Positions 17,322-24,885 of a DNA stretch of 55,220 bases are shown here, piece after piece. Position 1 is the stretch's first letter; each line of letters starts with the position of its first letter. Location of the stretch: contig NZ_JARBHJ010000010.1 of the NCBI RefSeq assembly GCF_028864145.1, positions 1 to 55,220 of the forward strand, given 5' to 3'. The translations under genes and the position numbers were made by a program. The DNA comes from Actinotignum schaalii. Its GTDB lineage: Bacteria > Actinomycetota > Actinomycetes > Actinomycetales > Actinomycetaceae. Under the pieces are notes generated by a model that ran no database searches, was not told the DNA's origin, and saw only the letters and a list, made by a program, of their open reading frames with translations.

Positions 17322-17521
17322 GAGAGTTCCTTTTCTTTTTGGTTTTTGAGTTGGGAGTATTTCCAGGTGTAGACATCGCCGTGGGTGTAGCGGATGGTGC
17401 AGTCGATACCGCGGTCGCGGTGATGGAGGGCGCGGTGTGCGGCGATGCCGAGATAATGCAGGGGTTTCTTGCAGGTGTAGCAGTAGGCGGTTTTCTTGCC
17501 TGGATAAATATTGTTACCCAT
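17318..17521 (-). CDS. Small putative zinc-ribbon/finger protein
   Basis: 67 residues with CYTCKKPLHYLGIAAHRALHH, a Cys-x2-Cys plus clustered His pattern able to hold one zinc, followed by a basic/aromatic C-terminus. It overlaps the genes on both sides, so it is part of the - strand operon. May bind nucleic acid; not recognised further. Confidence 0.55.
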   Translation of the reverse strand: MGNNIYPGKKTAYCYTCKKPLHYLGIAAHRALHHRDRGIDCTIRYTHGDVYTWKYSQLKNQKEKELS

Positions 17522-17738
17522 CGGTGTCTCCCTCCTCGTCGCTAGTGTCTCGGTAGCTTTGCCAGGTGCCGTTTTGCTCTTTTTCTTTCATGCGGTTCAT
17601 GAAACTGGCGAGCAGCTTCCAGCCGGCATTACGATCCATACCCGTGTTGCTGGCGGGTACGGCTGTGCCGGCATTGCTGGCGGGTGCGGCGGGTGTCTCG
17701 TTGCCGGCATGGCTGGCAAGGTTTTCTTCTGGCCGCAT
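17514..17738 (-). CDS. Small operon protein carrying NAG/PAS repeat insert
   Basis: 74 residues. Residues 10-36 are the translated GC-rich repeat (ETPAAPASNAG, AVPASNTG), and the rest is a short amphipathic helix (AGWKLLASFMNRMKEKEQ) and an acidic tail. It overlaps its neighbours by one and eight bases. The repeat is shared with the RHH and ParA genes of the same operon. Function unknown. Confidence 0.5.
   Translation of the reverse strand: MRPEENLASHAGNETPAAPASNAGTAVPASNTGMDRNAGWKLLASFMNRMKEKEQNGTWQSYRDTSDEEGDTDG
17640..17720. repeat. GC-rich repeat copy 1 (in 74-residue gene)
   Basis: Two to three units of a repeat with core TGCCGGCATTGCTGGCGGGT, in frame inside the small gene, coding PASNAG-type peptides on the - strand. 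Confidence 0.65.
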
Positions 17739-18106
17739 TACTTACTCACCTCCATCGGAGCATCTTCGGCCGGCTGGGCATCTGGGATACCGATTTCGGC
17801 CAGAGTAGGAACCTTGTCCAGGAATTCCCGAATATAGATCCGGTGTTTCCCGCACGCGTGATCCATGCCCCGCGCGTGCTCGTAGTGTGTGTATGCGTCG
17901 CGTGATCTTCCCCAGGCGTCATATTCAAGCTCTGAAAGACCGTGTTCGTGGGCATATTCAGCTTCCCTGCAAGCCTCAGAGTGGCTTTCATAAGCAGCGC
18001 TGGCTTCCCGGTCATATTCCCGTCCCATACGGAAAAGAAGATCAAGCATTTGTTTTGCGAAGTGTTCGCGGGTGGCCGCGATAATCTGCTCTGGTGTGGG
18101 GGTCAT
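17738..18106 (-). CDS. Unknown helical protein, paralogue of next gene upstream
   Basis: 122 residues, rich in Glu, Ala, His and Tyr, all helical by pattern. The segment IIAATREHFAKQMLDLL followed by SHSEACREAEYAHEHGLSEL matches the spacing of IIEATRRHLADEITETL and EYKECLARAETALECDNQEL in the 18107-18646 gene. The two are probably an old tandem duplication. The start codon directly abuts the previous stop. Confidence 0.6.
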   Translation of the reverse strand: MTPTPEQIIAATREHFAKQMLDLLFRMGREYDREASAAYESHSEACREAEYAHEHGLSELEYDAWGRSRDAYTHYEHARGMDHACGKHRIYIREFLDKVPTLAEIGIPDAQPAEDAPMEVSK

Positions 18107-18646
18107 TTATTCGTCTCCGTCCGTGTCTGTGACGACGATGATCGGGTTGTCTTCTTTTTCCACGTCATCGAGTGTGGGGGTGAAGTGCCGGAGGTCGCTG
18201 ATCCGGCAGCAATGCTCGATGCAAAGGAGGGCTTGAGCCTTGTGGTACATGTGCTTACCCCAGGCTTGTGTAGCGTCACAGCGTGCTTCGTCGGCGAGTT
18301 CTTGGTTATCGCATTCGAGGGCCGTTTCTGCCCGTGCTAGGCATTCCTTGTATTCCGAGCTGTAACGTTCGGCTTGCTTCATCCGCTTGTGGTTTCCGCT
18401 CGCGAGAGTTTCGGTGATTTCGTCGGCGAGGTGTCGGCGGGTGGCCTCGATGATGCTGGATACCCAGGCATCGAAAACAGCATCGGCGTCGTGTGCGAGT
18501 TTCCCGGTCGTGTCCTCAACATCGTGGGCACTATCGGGGATGCCGTGCTTCTCGATCTCAGCAAGGCCGGTGTCGATGACGAGATTACGTACCGCTTGAC
18601 GCACATCCTGGGTGGTCAGTTGGGAGGTTGGGTTGAGGAAATACAT
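18107..18646 (-). CDS. Unknown helical protein, His/Cys-rich
   Basis: 179 residues, helical, acidic C-terminus. The second half aligns by eye with the adjacent 122-residue protein (shared ATR-H, EC-AE-A, AW and H residues). It contains CIEHCCRISDLRH, a possible metal site. No known family is recognised. Member of the integrase-ParA operon. Confidence 0.6.
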   Translation of the reverse strand: MYFLNPTSQLTTQDVRQAVRNLVIDTGLAEIEKHGIPDSAHDVEDTTGKLAHDADAVFDAWVSSIIEATRRHLADEITETLASGNHKRMKQAERYSSEYKECLARAETALECDNQELADEARCDATQAWGKHMYHKAQALLCIEHCCRISDLRHFTPTLDDVEKEDNPIIVVTDTDGDE

Positions 18647-18675
18647 GAGAATGTCTCCAATCTTGGGGTTGTGGG

Positions 18676-19032
18676 TTAGATGATTCCTTTAGGTGTGGCA
18701 CCTGCCGGGACGGGGGTCACGTCCGTGTTGATGTGGTCGGTGATGATGGTGGTTGCCCATTCGGATAGGGAGATTCTGTTGCCTGTGGCGACGTCGGCGA
18801 GCCAGGCGCCGCGGATGATGTCTGCGGTTTCGCGGGGTAGGCGGAGGGTGATTTTCACTTTCTCTACCCCGCGTTTGCTAGGCGCACCGGCATTGCTGGC
18901 GGGTGCGGCAGGTGCGGGCGTGCCGGCGTTGCCGGCTGGTACGGCGGGTGTCTCGGTGCTGGCAGCGACGACGGGGTTGGTGATGGGTGCTTTCTTGAGT
19001 GTGCGCAACGCGTGTGTGTCTGGCTTTTTCAT
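18676..19032 (-). CDS. Ribbon-helix-helix protein, possible ParB-like partner of ParA
   Basis: 118 residues. Residues 25-50 are the GC-rich repeat translated (PAVPAGNAG, PASNAG). Then VEKVKITLRLPRETADIIRGAWLA and ISLSEWATTIITDHIN form a ribbon-helix-helix DNA-binding domain. On plasmids a small RHH protein often serves as the centromere-binding partner of a ParA ATPase encoded nearby, as is the case here. Its target could be the repeats themselves; that is inference. Confidence 0.65.
   Translation of the reverse strand: MKKPDTHALRTLKKAPITNPVVAASTETPAVPAGNAGTPAPAAPASNAGAPSKRGVEKVKITLRLPRETADIIRGAWLADVATGNRISLSEWATTIITDHINTDVTPVPAGATPKGII
18886..18970. repeat. GC-rich repeat copy 2 (in RHH gene)
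   Basis: Units ACCGGCATTGCTGGCGGGTG and TGCCGGCGTTGCCGGCTGGT lie in frame in the ribbon-helix-helix gene. The core is the same as in copies 1 and 3. Confidence 0.65.
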
Positions 19033-19034
19033 TG

Positions 19035-19343
19035 TTATTCCGTTTCCATGGTGGTTTCGTATGCGGCTTTGATCTTGTCTAGGTGTTTGACGACCCGCGC
19101 GAGTATGCCTTGGGCTTCGGCAAGCAGGAAGAAGAGATCCACGAGGTCTTTATCGGTGCCGTTTTTGATGACGTGGTTGCCGGCTTTCTTCCAGTCGTCT
19201 GAGGAGAGACGGCATTCGGCGAGGCTGGCGTTTATTGATGTTCCGTTCCAGGCTTCCACGGCCCCGTTTCTCAGGAGCTTGCGATAGATAGTGTCGGTTG
19301 GGTCGGAGAGGTAACGCAGTGCGTCTTTTTTCGTCATTTTCAT
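19035..19343 (-). CDS. Unknown small helical protein
   Basis: 102 residues, Lys- and Asp-rich, helical. The segment LVDLFFLLAEAQGILARVVKHLDKI is a long amphipathic helix. The start overlaps the methyltransferase stop by 4 bases; the stop is two bases before the RHH gene. No family is recognised. Confidence 0.55.
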   Translation of the reverse strand: MKMTKKDALRYLSDPTDTIYRKLLRNGAVEAWNGTSINASLAECRLSSDDWKKAGNHVIKNGTDKDLVDLFFLLAEAQGILARVVKHLDKIKAAYETTMETE

Positions 19344-19825
19344 TGCTGGGTTCCTTTACTGGTCGGTGTTTTGAGGAAAGTGATCCAGTGGGTTTTGCTG
19401 CTTGTTCCGGTGTGGCCGAAGAGTGGCTTTTCCGGGGTGAGGGTAAGGATGCGGGAGAGTGGGATTTGGGTTTCGTTCCATTTGAAGATGAGGACGCCGC
19501 CTGGGCGTAGGACTCGGAAGGCTTGCTCGAATCCGGCCCTGATGTCGTCTTCCCAGGAGGGTGCGAGCTTCCCGTATTTTTTCGCCAACCAGGAGGATTC
19601 TCCTAGGTGGTTGAGGTGGGGTGGGTCGAAGACCACGAGGTAAAACGTGTTGTCTGGGAACGAGAGGTCGCGGAAGTCTTCCCTTTGGTCGGGGTTGATT
19701 GTGAGGGTGCGGCCGTCGCAGAGCGTGTGGGTCTCGGCTGTGTTGTCGCAGTAGGTGACGCGCTCGTCGTGCTTGTTTACCCACATCATCCTGGCACCGC
19801 AGGTGAGGTCGAGGACGGGTTTCAT
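19340..19825 (-). CDS. Small SAM-dependent DNA methyltransferase-like protein
   Basis: 161 residues. MKPVLDLTCGARMMW matches the SAM-binding start (DxxxG), VVFDPPHL is the DPP(H/Y) catalytic motif of amino-methyltransferases, and GGVLIFKWNE is the strand after it. It is short for a DNA methylase and has no obvious target recognition domain, so the substrate is open; phage and ICE proteins of this kind are known. The start at the ATG at 19825 overlaps the parA stop (ATGA) with GGGGG eight bases upstream. There is no restriction partner nearby. Confidence 0.75.
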   Translation of the reverse strand: MKPVLDLTCGARMMWVNKHDERVTYCDNTAETHTLCDGRTLTINPDQREDFRDLSFPDNTFYLVVFDPPHLNHLGESSWLAKKYGKLAPSWEDDIRAGFEQAFRVLRPGGVLIFKWNETQIPLSRILTLTPEKPLFGHTGTSSKTHWITFLKTPTSKGTQQ

Positions 19826-20703
19826 GAGCAAGCCCCCAGGGCCGCCGTGCTGGTATGGCTGGCGGTGCTGGCGGGTGCGGCACTGCTGGCAAGTACGGCG
19901 GGTGCCCGAGTGCCGGCAGGCGCGGCAGGTACGGCTGGTGCGGCGTTGCCGGCAAGGGCGGCTTGTAGCGTCTTGAATGCTTCCTCAATCAGCGGGTCAC
20001 CGTTATTGATGGGGGTGTGGTTGGTTGCGGTGTGGGGGAATGCTTCCCTCATCGGCATATACCGAGCGAGCAGGTAGTCGCCATAAGTGGCTTCTAGCTC
20101 GGTCAGCCACCGCTTCGTGTCCAAGCGCCCTTGCTGGTAGGAGTTCACGAGGATTCCCGCAAGCTCAAGAGCCGGGTTATATAGAGATTTAATAGTGGCG
20201 ATGGTTGTGATCATTTCCGCGACGCCATCGCAGGCGGTTTCCCGTGCCGTGGTGACGATCAACGCCACATCGGCGGCGACGAGAGCGCCGGTGGTGAGCA
20301 TCCCCAAGGATGGCGGACAGTCCACCACGATAGTTTCGTAAGCATCATGCAGGGGAGCGAGGATGGTTTTGATCCTGTATTCCCGGCCGAGCGTGGTGTC
20401 GTTTTCCCGATCCCACAACGCTCTATCGGCGGGGAGTAGATCAATACCCCAGCCAGGCACTTCCAGTATTGCTTGGCGGGCTGTTTCGGGTGGCGCTCCG
20501 GCGGACACCGCCGCAAGCACATCATTGACGGTCAAGGTATCGGCGTCTACTTCGACGCCGAGCGTCGTAGTTGCCGAGCCTTGCGGGTCAGCATCCACCA
20601 GCAACACATGAGCACTGGAGGTGCGGGCGATGCGGTGTGCGAGATTCGTGGCAATCGTCGTTTTACCAACGCCGCCTTTCTGGTTGCAGATAGCGATAAT
20701 CAT
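19822..20703 (-). CDS. parA: ParA-family partition ATPase
   Basis: 293 residues. Deviant Walker A KGGVGKTT (residues 9-16), VDADPQGSATT, and VVDCPPSLG, all typical of ParA/Soj. It would segregate or stabilise the excised circular ICE. The last 45 residues are not part of the ParA fold: they are the Ala/Pro-rich translation of the GC-rich repeat family. GGAAA lies just before the start, 12 bases after the integrase stop. Confidence 0.92.
   Translation of the reverse strand: MIIAICNQKGGVGKTTIATNLAHRIARTSSAHVLLVDADPQGSATTTLGVEVDADTLTVNDVLAAVSAGAPPETARQAILEVPGWGIDLLPADRALWDRENDTTLGREYRIKTILAPLHDAYETIVVDCPPSLGMLTTGALVAADVALIVTTARETACDGVAEMITTIATIKSLYNPALELAGILVNSYQQGRLDTKRWLTELEATYGDYLLARYMPMREAFPHTATNHTPINNGDPLIEEAFKTLQAALAGNAAPAVPAAPAGTRAPAVLASSAAPASTASHTSTAALGACS
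19850..19965. repeat. GC-rich repeat copy 3 (parA 3' end)
   Basis: The longest copy, at least four degenerate units (GGTGCTGGCGGGTGCGGC, GTGCCGGCAGGCGCGGCAG and similar). They form the last 45 codons of parA. Confidence 0.6.
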
Positions 20704-20715
20704 GGAGATTTCCTT

Positions 20716-21534
20716 CTATAGGTTTTCGATTGCAAGTTGTTGCTGAGCGTTTGTTACCTGGGTGTAGATGGCTGTGGATTGGATACTCTCGTGGCGCATG
20801 AGTGTTTGAACTACCCGAAGATTAACGCCTTTGGCAACGAGATCGGTTCCGAAGGAATGCCGTAACTGGTGAGCCGTCATCGTGATTCCGTGGCGCTTGA
20901 ACGTCGTTTTTATCGTGTATCCTACCGATTTAGGGCTTATGTGCCCGGCTTTCACGTATGCGGGGAACCAGAAGCCGTGTTGAGGCATTTGTTTTGCAAT
21001 TTCCTGCACTTTGGGGTGCGCGGCTATGAAAGCCATTTTTCCTCCTTTTCCGAGGATGGTTAGTTGGGTGGTTAGTGGGTCGTAGTCAGCTCCGCGGATT
21101 TTAGCGATTTCATGCGTTCTGAGACCCTCGTAATAGGCGAGAACGATCATCGCGCGCGTGCGGATATGGAGGTTTGAGGAGAGTACTGTGGTTATCAGTT
21201 CGGTCGGGATGGGGCGGGGTGCGCTCTTCGGTTTTTTGGGCGCAGGGATTACGTCAAGGGGATTCTTATTGATGAGAGCCATTCGTAATGCCCAGCGATA
21301 GAAGGCATTCAAATGGGTGTAGTAGCTCCACTTAGTGGAAGCGCTCGGGCGCTGGGCTAGCCAGGAGACGATGTCCTCGGATTTCATCTCAAGCGCAGTT
21401 ACAGAGGTGTCTCTGCTTAGCGCACCGACGACCCGGATTCTCTCAGTAATCGTTGTTTGGGAAAGTGACTGGGCGGCCATCGCCAGACGCCACTGATCGA
21501 GGACGTGTTCGTTACGTGGATTGTCTTTTTCCAT
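20716..21534 (-). CDS. int: Tyrosine recombinase (ICE integrase)
   Basis: 272 residues from the ATG at 21534. SAM-like N-terminal DNA-binding domain, then catalytic residues in EGLRTHE (Arg), HQLRHSF (His-x2-Arg), LMRHES (His) and TAIYTQV (Tyr), with the R-H-R-H-Y set complete. It lies about 220 bases from the tRNA-Thr attachment site, the usual place for a tRNA-targeting integrase. The frame is open to 21654. No clear ribosome binding site is seen at 21534, and a leaderless start is possible. First gene of the long - strand operon. Confidence 0.9.
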   Translation of the reverse strand: MEKDNPRNEHVLDQWRLAMAAQSLSQTTITERIRVVGALSRDTSVTALEMKSEDIVSWLAQRPSASTKWSYYTHLNAFYRWALRMALINKNPLDVIPAPKKPKSAPRPIPTELITTVLSSNLHIRTRAMIVLAYYEGLRTHEIAKIRGADYDPLTTQLTILGKGGKMAFIAAHPKVQEIAKQMPQHGFWFPAYVKAGHISPKSVGYTIKTTFKRHGITMTAHQLRHSFGTDLVAKGVNLRVVQTLMRHESIQSTAIYTQVTNAQQQLAIENL

Positions 21535-21631
21535 GAGGATATTTGTAACTGCCCCGGTAAGGCTGTATTGAATTATCGATGATGTAACGAAGCTCGTATT
21601 TGATCGTGCTATGTGTCGATGCAAAATTCCC

Positions 21632-21694
21632 GGACTTGCTGGCAATGCCGGCATGGGGACACTCGCCGTAGTTGCCGGACTTGCCAGCAGAAGA
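21632..21694. repeat. GC-rich repeat copy 4 (intergenic, near attachment site)
   Basis: TTGCTGGCAATGCCGGCATG and GTTGCCGGACTTGCCAGC lie between the integrase start and the tRNA-Thr fragment. Degenerate units, not in a gene. Confidence 0.5.
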
Positions 21695-21754
21695 GTAAAA
21701 AAACTAAGCGTAGTGCTGAGCTGTTTTCAAGCGCCCCGGCAAAGGCATGGAACC

Positions 21755-21794
21755 TGTAATGAATAGGTCGAGAGTTCGATTCTCTCAGGTGGCT
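21755..21794 (+). other. attR: duplicated 3' half of tRNA-Thr(TGT)
   Basis: The sequence reads as the 3' half of a tRNA: anticodon TGT and AA of the loop (21755-21759), TGAAT stem (21760-21764), AGGTC variable loop, T arm GAGAG-TTCGATT-CTCTC (21770-21786), acceptor strand AGGTGGC and discriminator T (21787-21794). No 5' half (GCCACCT) exists upstream, so this is not a complete tRNA gene. It is the duplicated end left by integration of the ICE into tRNA-Thr. The intact gene should lie at the left end, outside the window. Confidence 0.8.
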
Positions 21795-21933
21795 CTGGAT
21801 GTAAGATACATTTTATCTCCCTGCTTCGTGTTAGCTCGCAGTCGGGAAAGTAGCCCAGGCGGACTTTTTGGCATGGAGGGGCTTGTGGCTACGTTGCTTG
21901 AAGGTTTCCCGCCGACCGTTGTAGAGAGGGCTC

Positions 21934-22845
21934 ATGCGAGATTTTGTAGCGATAGACTTCGAGACGGCCAACGAGCAGCGTTGTTCTGCATGTGCCGTGG
22001 GTTTAACACTTTTTGACAGTGATGGGAATCCTGCAGACAGTTACTATCAGCTGCTAAAACCGCACCCGGAAGTTGCTTATTTTAACCCGGTAAATGTATG
22101 GGTTCATGGCATTACCGAGGCTGATGTACTGGACGCGCCTCAATGGTCGCAAGTGTCGGATCAGGTTGCGACTTTCGTCGGTGATAGGCCAATTATTGCT
22201 CACAATATGGCCTTTGACGGGTACGTTCTTTCCGATTTGGTAGATCTCTATGGTACCAAGCCGATTTTGAATAGACGATTTTGTACTGCGCGGCTTGCCA
22301 GAAAGATTCTGGCAGGTAAGTTAGAACGAAAATCTCTTGATCAAGTTTTCGGCTATTACTTCCCGGATAAGTCTTTTGATCATCATCACGCTGGTTCAGA
22401 CGCCCAAGCCGCGGGCATGATTTTCGCCAGGATGCAACAAGAATTCGGTTTCGAGAGACTTGAAGAATTATGCCCTCCAACCGGTGGCAACGGGAAGAAT
22501 GGACGTGCTGGAGTGCTCGTTGATCAGCTCGTCCTTGATGATTTGCTAGAACGGTACGGAAAATCACGGGTCCTCGAAGGTGAACATGTGGCGTTCACGG
22601 GTACGTTGAGGCATGGGCAACGCGCTGCCGTGCAGCAACTTGTTTCGGCGGTAGGAGGTACTGCCGATAAAAACCTCACCAAGAAAACAACTTTGCTTGT
22701 TGTTGGAATTCCAAATCCCGGGGCTTGGACAGAAGGATCCTCGGCCTCGCGAAAGTTGCACAAAGCCAGGCAATTGCGTGAAAGCGGTTCGTCAATTGAG
22801 GTCGTTAGCGAAGATGAATTCTTCAATCGATTAGCTGAAGGTTAG
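21934..22845 (+). CDS. DnaQ-like 3'-5' exonuclease with C-terminal BRCT domain
   Basis: 303 residues. DEDDh exonuclease domain: DFETA (motif I, residues 7-11), HNMAFD (motif II), HHHAGSDAQA (motif III, His and Asp). A BRCT domain covers about 210-303 (VAFTGTLRHGQRAAVQQLVSAVGG and SEDEFFNRL). Proteins of this build act in DNA repair or single-strand trimming. The start at 21934 has GAGAGGG upstream. First complete gene after the attachment site; whether it is core or part of a neighbouring island is not clear. Confidence 0.88.
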   Translation: MRDFVAIDFETANEQRCSACAVGLTLFDSDGNPADSYYQLLKPHPEVAYFNPVNVWVHGITEADVLDAPQWSQVSDQVATFVGDRPIIAHNMAFDGYVLSDLVDLYGTKPILNRRFCTARLARKILAGKLERKSLDQVFGYYFPDKSFDHHHAGSDAQAAGMIFARMQQEFGFERLEELCPPTGGNGKNGRAGVLVDQLVLDDLLERYGKSRVLEGEHVAFTGTLRHGQRAAVQQLVSAVGGTADKNLTKKTTLLVVGIPNPGAWTEGSSASRKLHKARQLRESGSSIEVVSEDEFFNRLAEG

Positions 22846-22887
22846 TGAGACTATCCCGTTTCCAAATTGCCTTTGTTAACACGCCAG

Positions 22888-22927
22888 TTGTGCAAGTTGG
22901 ACCGTTTTTGTTGTGCAAGTTGGACCG
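22888..22927 (+). repeat. Two 17-base direct repeats
   Basis: TTGTGCAAGTTGGACCG occurs exactly twice (22888-22904 and 22911-22927), 23 bases apart, in the spacer after the exonuclease gene. It could be a binding site pair, or the end of a lost insertion sequence. Confidence 0.6.
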
Positions 22928-23024
22928 CGGGGGCGAGAAAGGGAGGGGAGACGGGAGCGGGCGGATTCCCGTGGCTCACTCCCGGAGCCAGCTACCCGAC
23001 CCGCTAGCCACCCGCTAGCGCGTC

Positions 23025-23030
23025 TATAAT
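23025..23030 (+). promoter_or_regulatory. -10 element upstream of GIY-YIG gene
   Basis: A consensus TATAAT 74 bases before the start of the GIY-YIG gene. No good -35 is seen 16-18 bases upstream. Confidence 0.35.
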
Positions 23031-23103
23031 TTTGCATCAGTAACGTTATCGAGAACTTGAACGGTATTCGGAACCGGGGAACCCACGGGAAGGCGCTAGT
23101 GAT

Positions 23104-24013
23104 ATGGCACGGGGCAAAGCGATTGAGCTGTTCTTGGTGGATGGCACGCCCGGCGGGATTATGACGGCAAGCATCGCGGACTGGACGGGCGTCGTCGTTT
23201 CTGCGCGCCGCGACCAGTTATCCGAGCTGCTGCGGCGCGAGGACGCCCACGGTAACGGCGTCTACCTCCTCCTCGGCGCGGATCCGGACGCCATCGATAA
23301 CACCTGGTGTTACATCGGCAAAACCGAGAATTTTGGCGAGCGGCTACGCACCCACGACCAGCGCAAACCGCAGTGGAACCGAGTTGTCATCATCGGCAGC
23401 ATGCAAAAATCCTTCAACGAAGGGCATTGGGGCTACCTGGAATCGCGCCTCGTCGATATTGCTCAGGCCGCCGAACGCTGCTCTATGCCCGATAACAAGC
23501 AGGTCCCGCGACTGCGCAAACTCTCAGAAGGTCAGCAGGCTTCGGCGGAATCTTTCCTCGATAATGTCAAGGTTATTCTCCCGATTCTCGGCGTGAATGT
23601 GCTGCGCTCACGCTCAACAATCGCCGCGACTCCCGCTCCGGAAACGCCCGCTTCCGCCTCGGCGCTTTTCCACCTGCGCCAAGCCAATAAAGGTGTCGAT
23701 GCGACGATGCAGCTGGTTGACGGTGAGTATTTCGTTCTCAGAGGTTCGCGCGTCGTCGCTGAATGGCACCTGCGTGGCGCCTCCGAATCGACCTTGCGTT
23801 CCTACACGTCCTACGCCGCGCTGCATAAAAAGCTCGTCGATGATGGCTCCATAAAAAGTTTCCGAAGGCGCCGCGGTTCTCACGCGCGATATTGCTTTCG
23901 GTTCGCCCTCCACCGCGGCCGCGGTGATCCTGGGCCGCTCCTCGAATGGCCGGCGCGAATGGCTCGCTGATGACGGCCGCACTTTCGGTGAATGGGAAGC
24001 GGATAACGCGTAG
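23104..24013 (+). pseudogene. GIY-YIG nuclease with DUF4357 domain, frameshifted
   Basis: GIY-YIG endonuclease: GNGVYLLLG, then WCYIGKTENFGERLRTH, and the metal-binding Glu in GYLESRL. A C-terminal DUF4357 domain follows a linker. The open frame continues to 23970 but becomes Arg-rich nonsense after residue 250. The other frame reads a normal DUF4357 end (AVLTRDIAFGSPSTAAAVIL, then SSNGRREWLADDG) to a TAG at 24011. Dropping one A from the A5 run at 23853-23857 joins both parts. So this is a one-base insertion in a homopolymer: a real disruption, a slippage switch or a sequencing error. Confidence 0.85.
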
Positions 24014-24031
24014 AAAGGCACGGGGCGTGCT

Positions 24032-24090
24032 GTGATGGTACGACGACGCCACACCTCCCACCCGGCGGGTCCGCCCGACTATCACCGCAA
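24032..24090 (+). repeat. Dispersed intergenic repeat, copy A
   Basis: GGTACGACGACGCC about 40 bases before CTATCACCGCAA. The same two blocks frame the copy at 27832-27890. The ends are roughly complementary, so it can fold as an imperfect palindrome. It lies between two convergent genes. Confidence 0.55.
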
Positions 24091-24138
24091 CCCTCCGGTT
24101 CGGCAACCCTCCGGTTGTGCAACCCACCTCGCGCGTTT

Positions 24139-24885
24139 CTACAAGTTTTCTGCCGGGTCGTACACCGATAGGAACTTCACGATTCGCTCATTCTTCGAGG
24201 TAAAGAAATCTTCCGGGGCGCCTTCGTACTGGATGTGGCCCGCGTCCAAGAAAACCACCTGGTCTGCCACGCGCCTCGTGAAATTCATATCATGGCTCAC
24301 CACGATGAGGCCCTGCCCCTGGCTGGCCAGTTCGGAAAGAACGTTGGAAACCTCAGCGGCGAGCTCGGGATCCAGCGCGGAGGTTGGCTCGTCGCACAAA
24401 AGATATTTCGGACGCATGGCTAGCGCCCTGGCGATTGCTGCCCGCTGGGCCTGGCCGCCAGAAAGCTCCGCGGGATAAGCGTGCGTCTTCGCGCTGAGTC
24501 CAACTCGCTCGAGCAATGACTCGCTGTCGATGCGCGCGGCTTTCTGGTCTTTTCCGTGCAGCCGTGGGGCAAGTTCAACGTTGTCGCGCACGGTCAGGTG
24601 CGGGAATAGATGAAAGCCCTGGAATACCATGGCTGAGTGCGAACGGATTTCTTCTTTGTCCGCCTTCGTTACTTGTGCTGGGAAGGTCAGGGAAAAATCC
24701 TCAACTTTGATGTGCCCGGAATCGGGAACTTCGAGCAGGTTGAGCGTGCGCAGCAGCGTGGATTTACCGGAACCGGAGGGGCCCACGATCACAGTTGTTT
24801 TGCCGGGTGAAAAGGCCGCGGTTACGCCCGCTAAGGCGTGGGTATCCCTGCCGAAGGTTTTAGTTAGGTCTTTTATCTCAATCAT
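24139..24885 (-). CDS. Polar amino acid ABC transporter, ATPase
   Basis: 248 residues. Walker A GPSGSGKST, signature LSGGQAQRAAIARAL, Walker B LLCDEPTSALDPE, then the H-loop SHDMNF: the PAAT importer ATPase family (GlnQ/TcyC-like). Its start overlaps the permease stop by 8 bases. Context (trans-sulfuration enzyme first in the operon, Met/Cys leader before it) suggests cystine or methionine as substrate; the family alone does not settle this. Confidence 0.92.
   Translation of the reverse strand: MIEIKDLTKTFGRDTHALAGVTAAFSPGKTTVIVGPSGSGKSTLLRTLNLLEVPDSGHIKVEDFSLTFPAQVTKADKEEIRSHSAMVFQGFHLFPHLTVRDNVELAPRLHGKDQKAARIDSESLLERVGLSAKTHAYPAELSGGQAQRAAIARALAMRPKYLLCDEPTSALDPELAAEVSNVLSELASQGQGLIVVSHDMNFTRRVADQVVFLDAGHIQYEGAPEDFFTSKNERIVKFLSVYDPAENL

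Noticed and set aside
17640-21694. Repeat family as a CRISPR array
   Set aside because: Units are adjacent and degenerate without unique spacers of equal length, and they lie in coding sequence; no cas genes.
21747-22016. 89-residue frame over the tRNA fragment
   Set aside because: Reads through the tRNA-Thr remnant and into the exonuclease gene in another frame; no ribosome binding site or motif.
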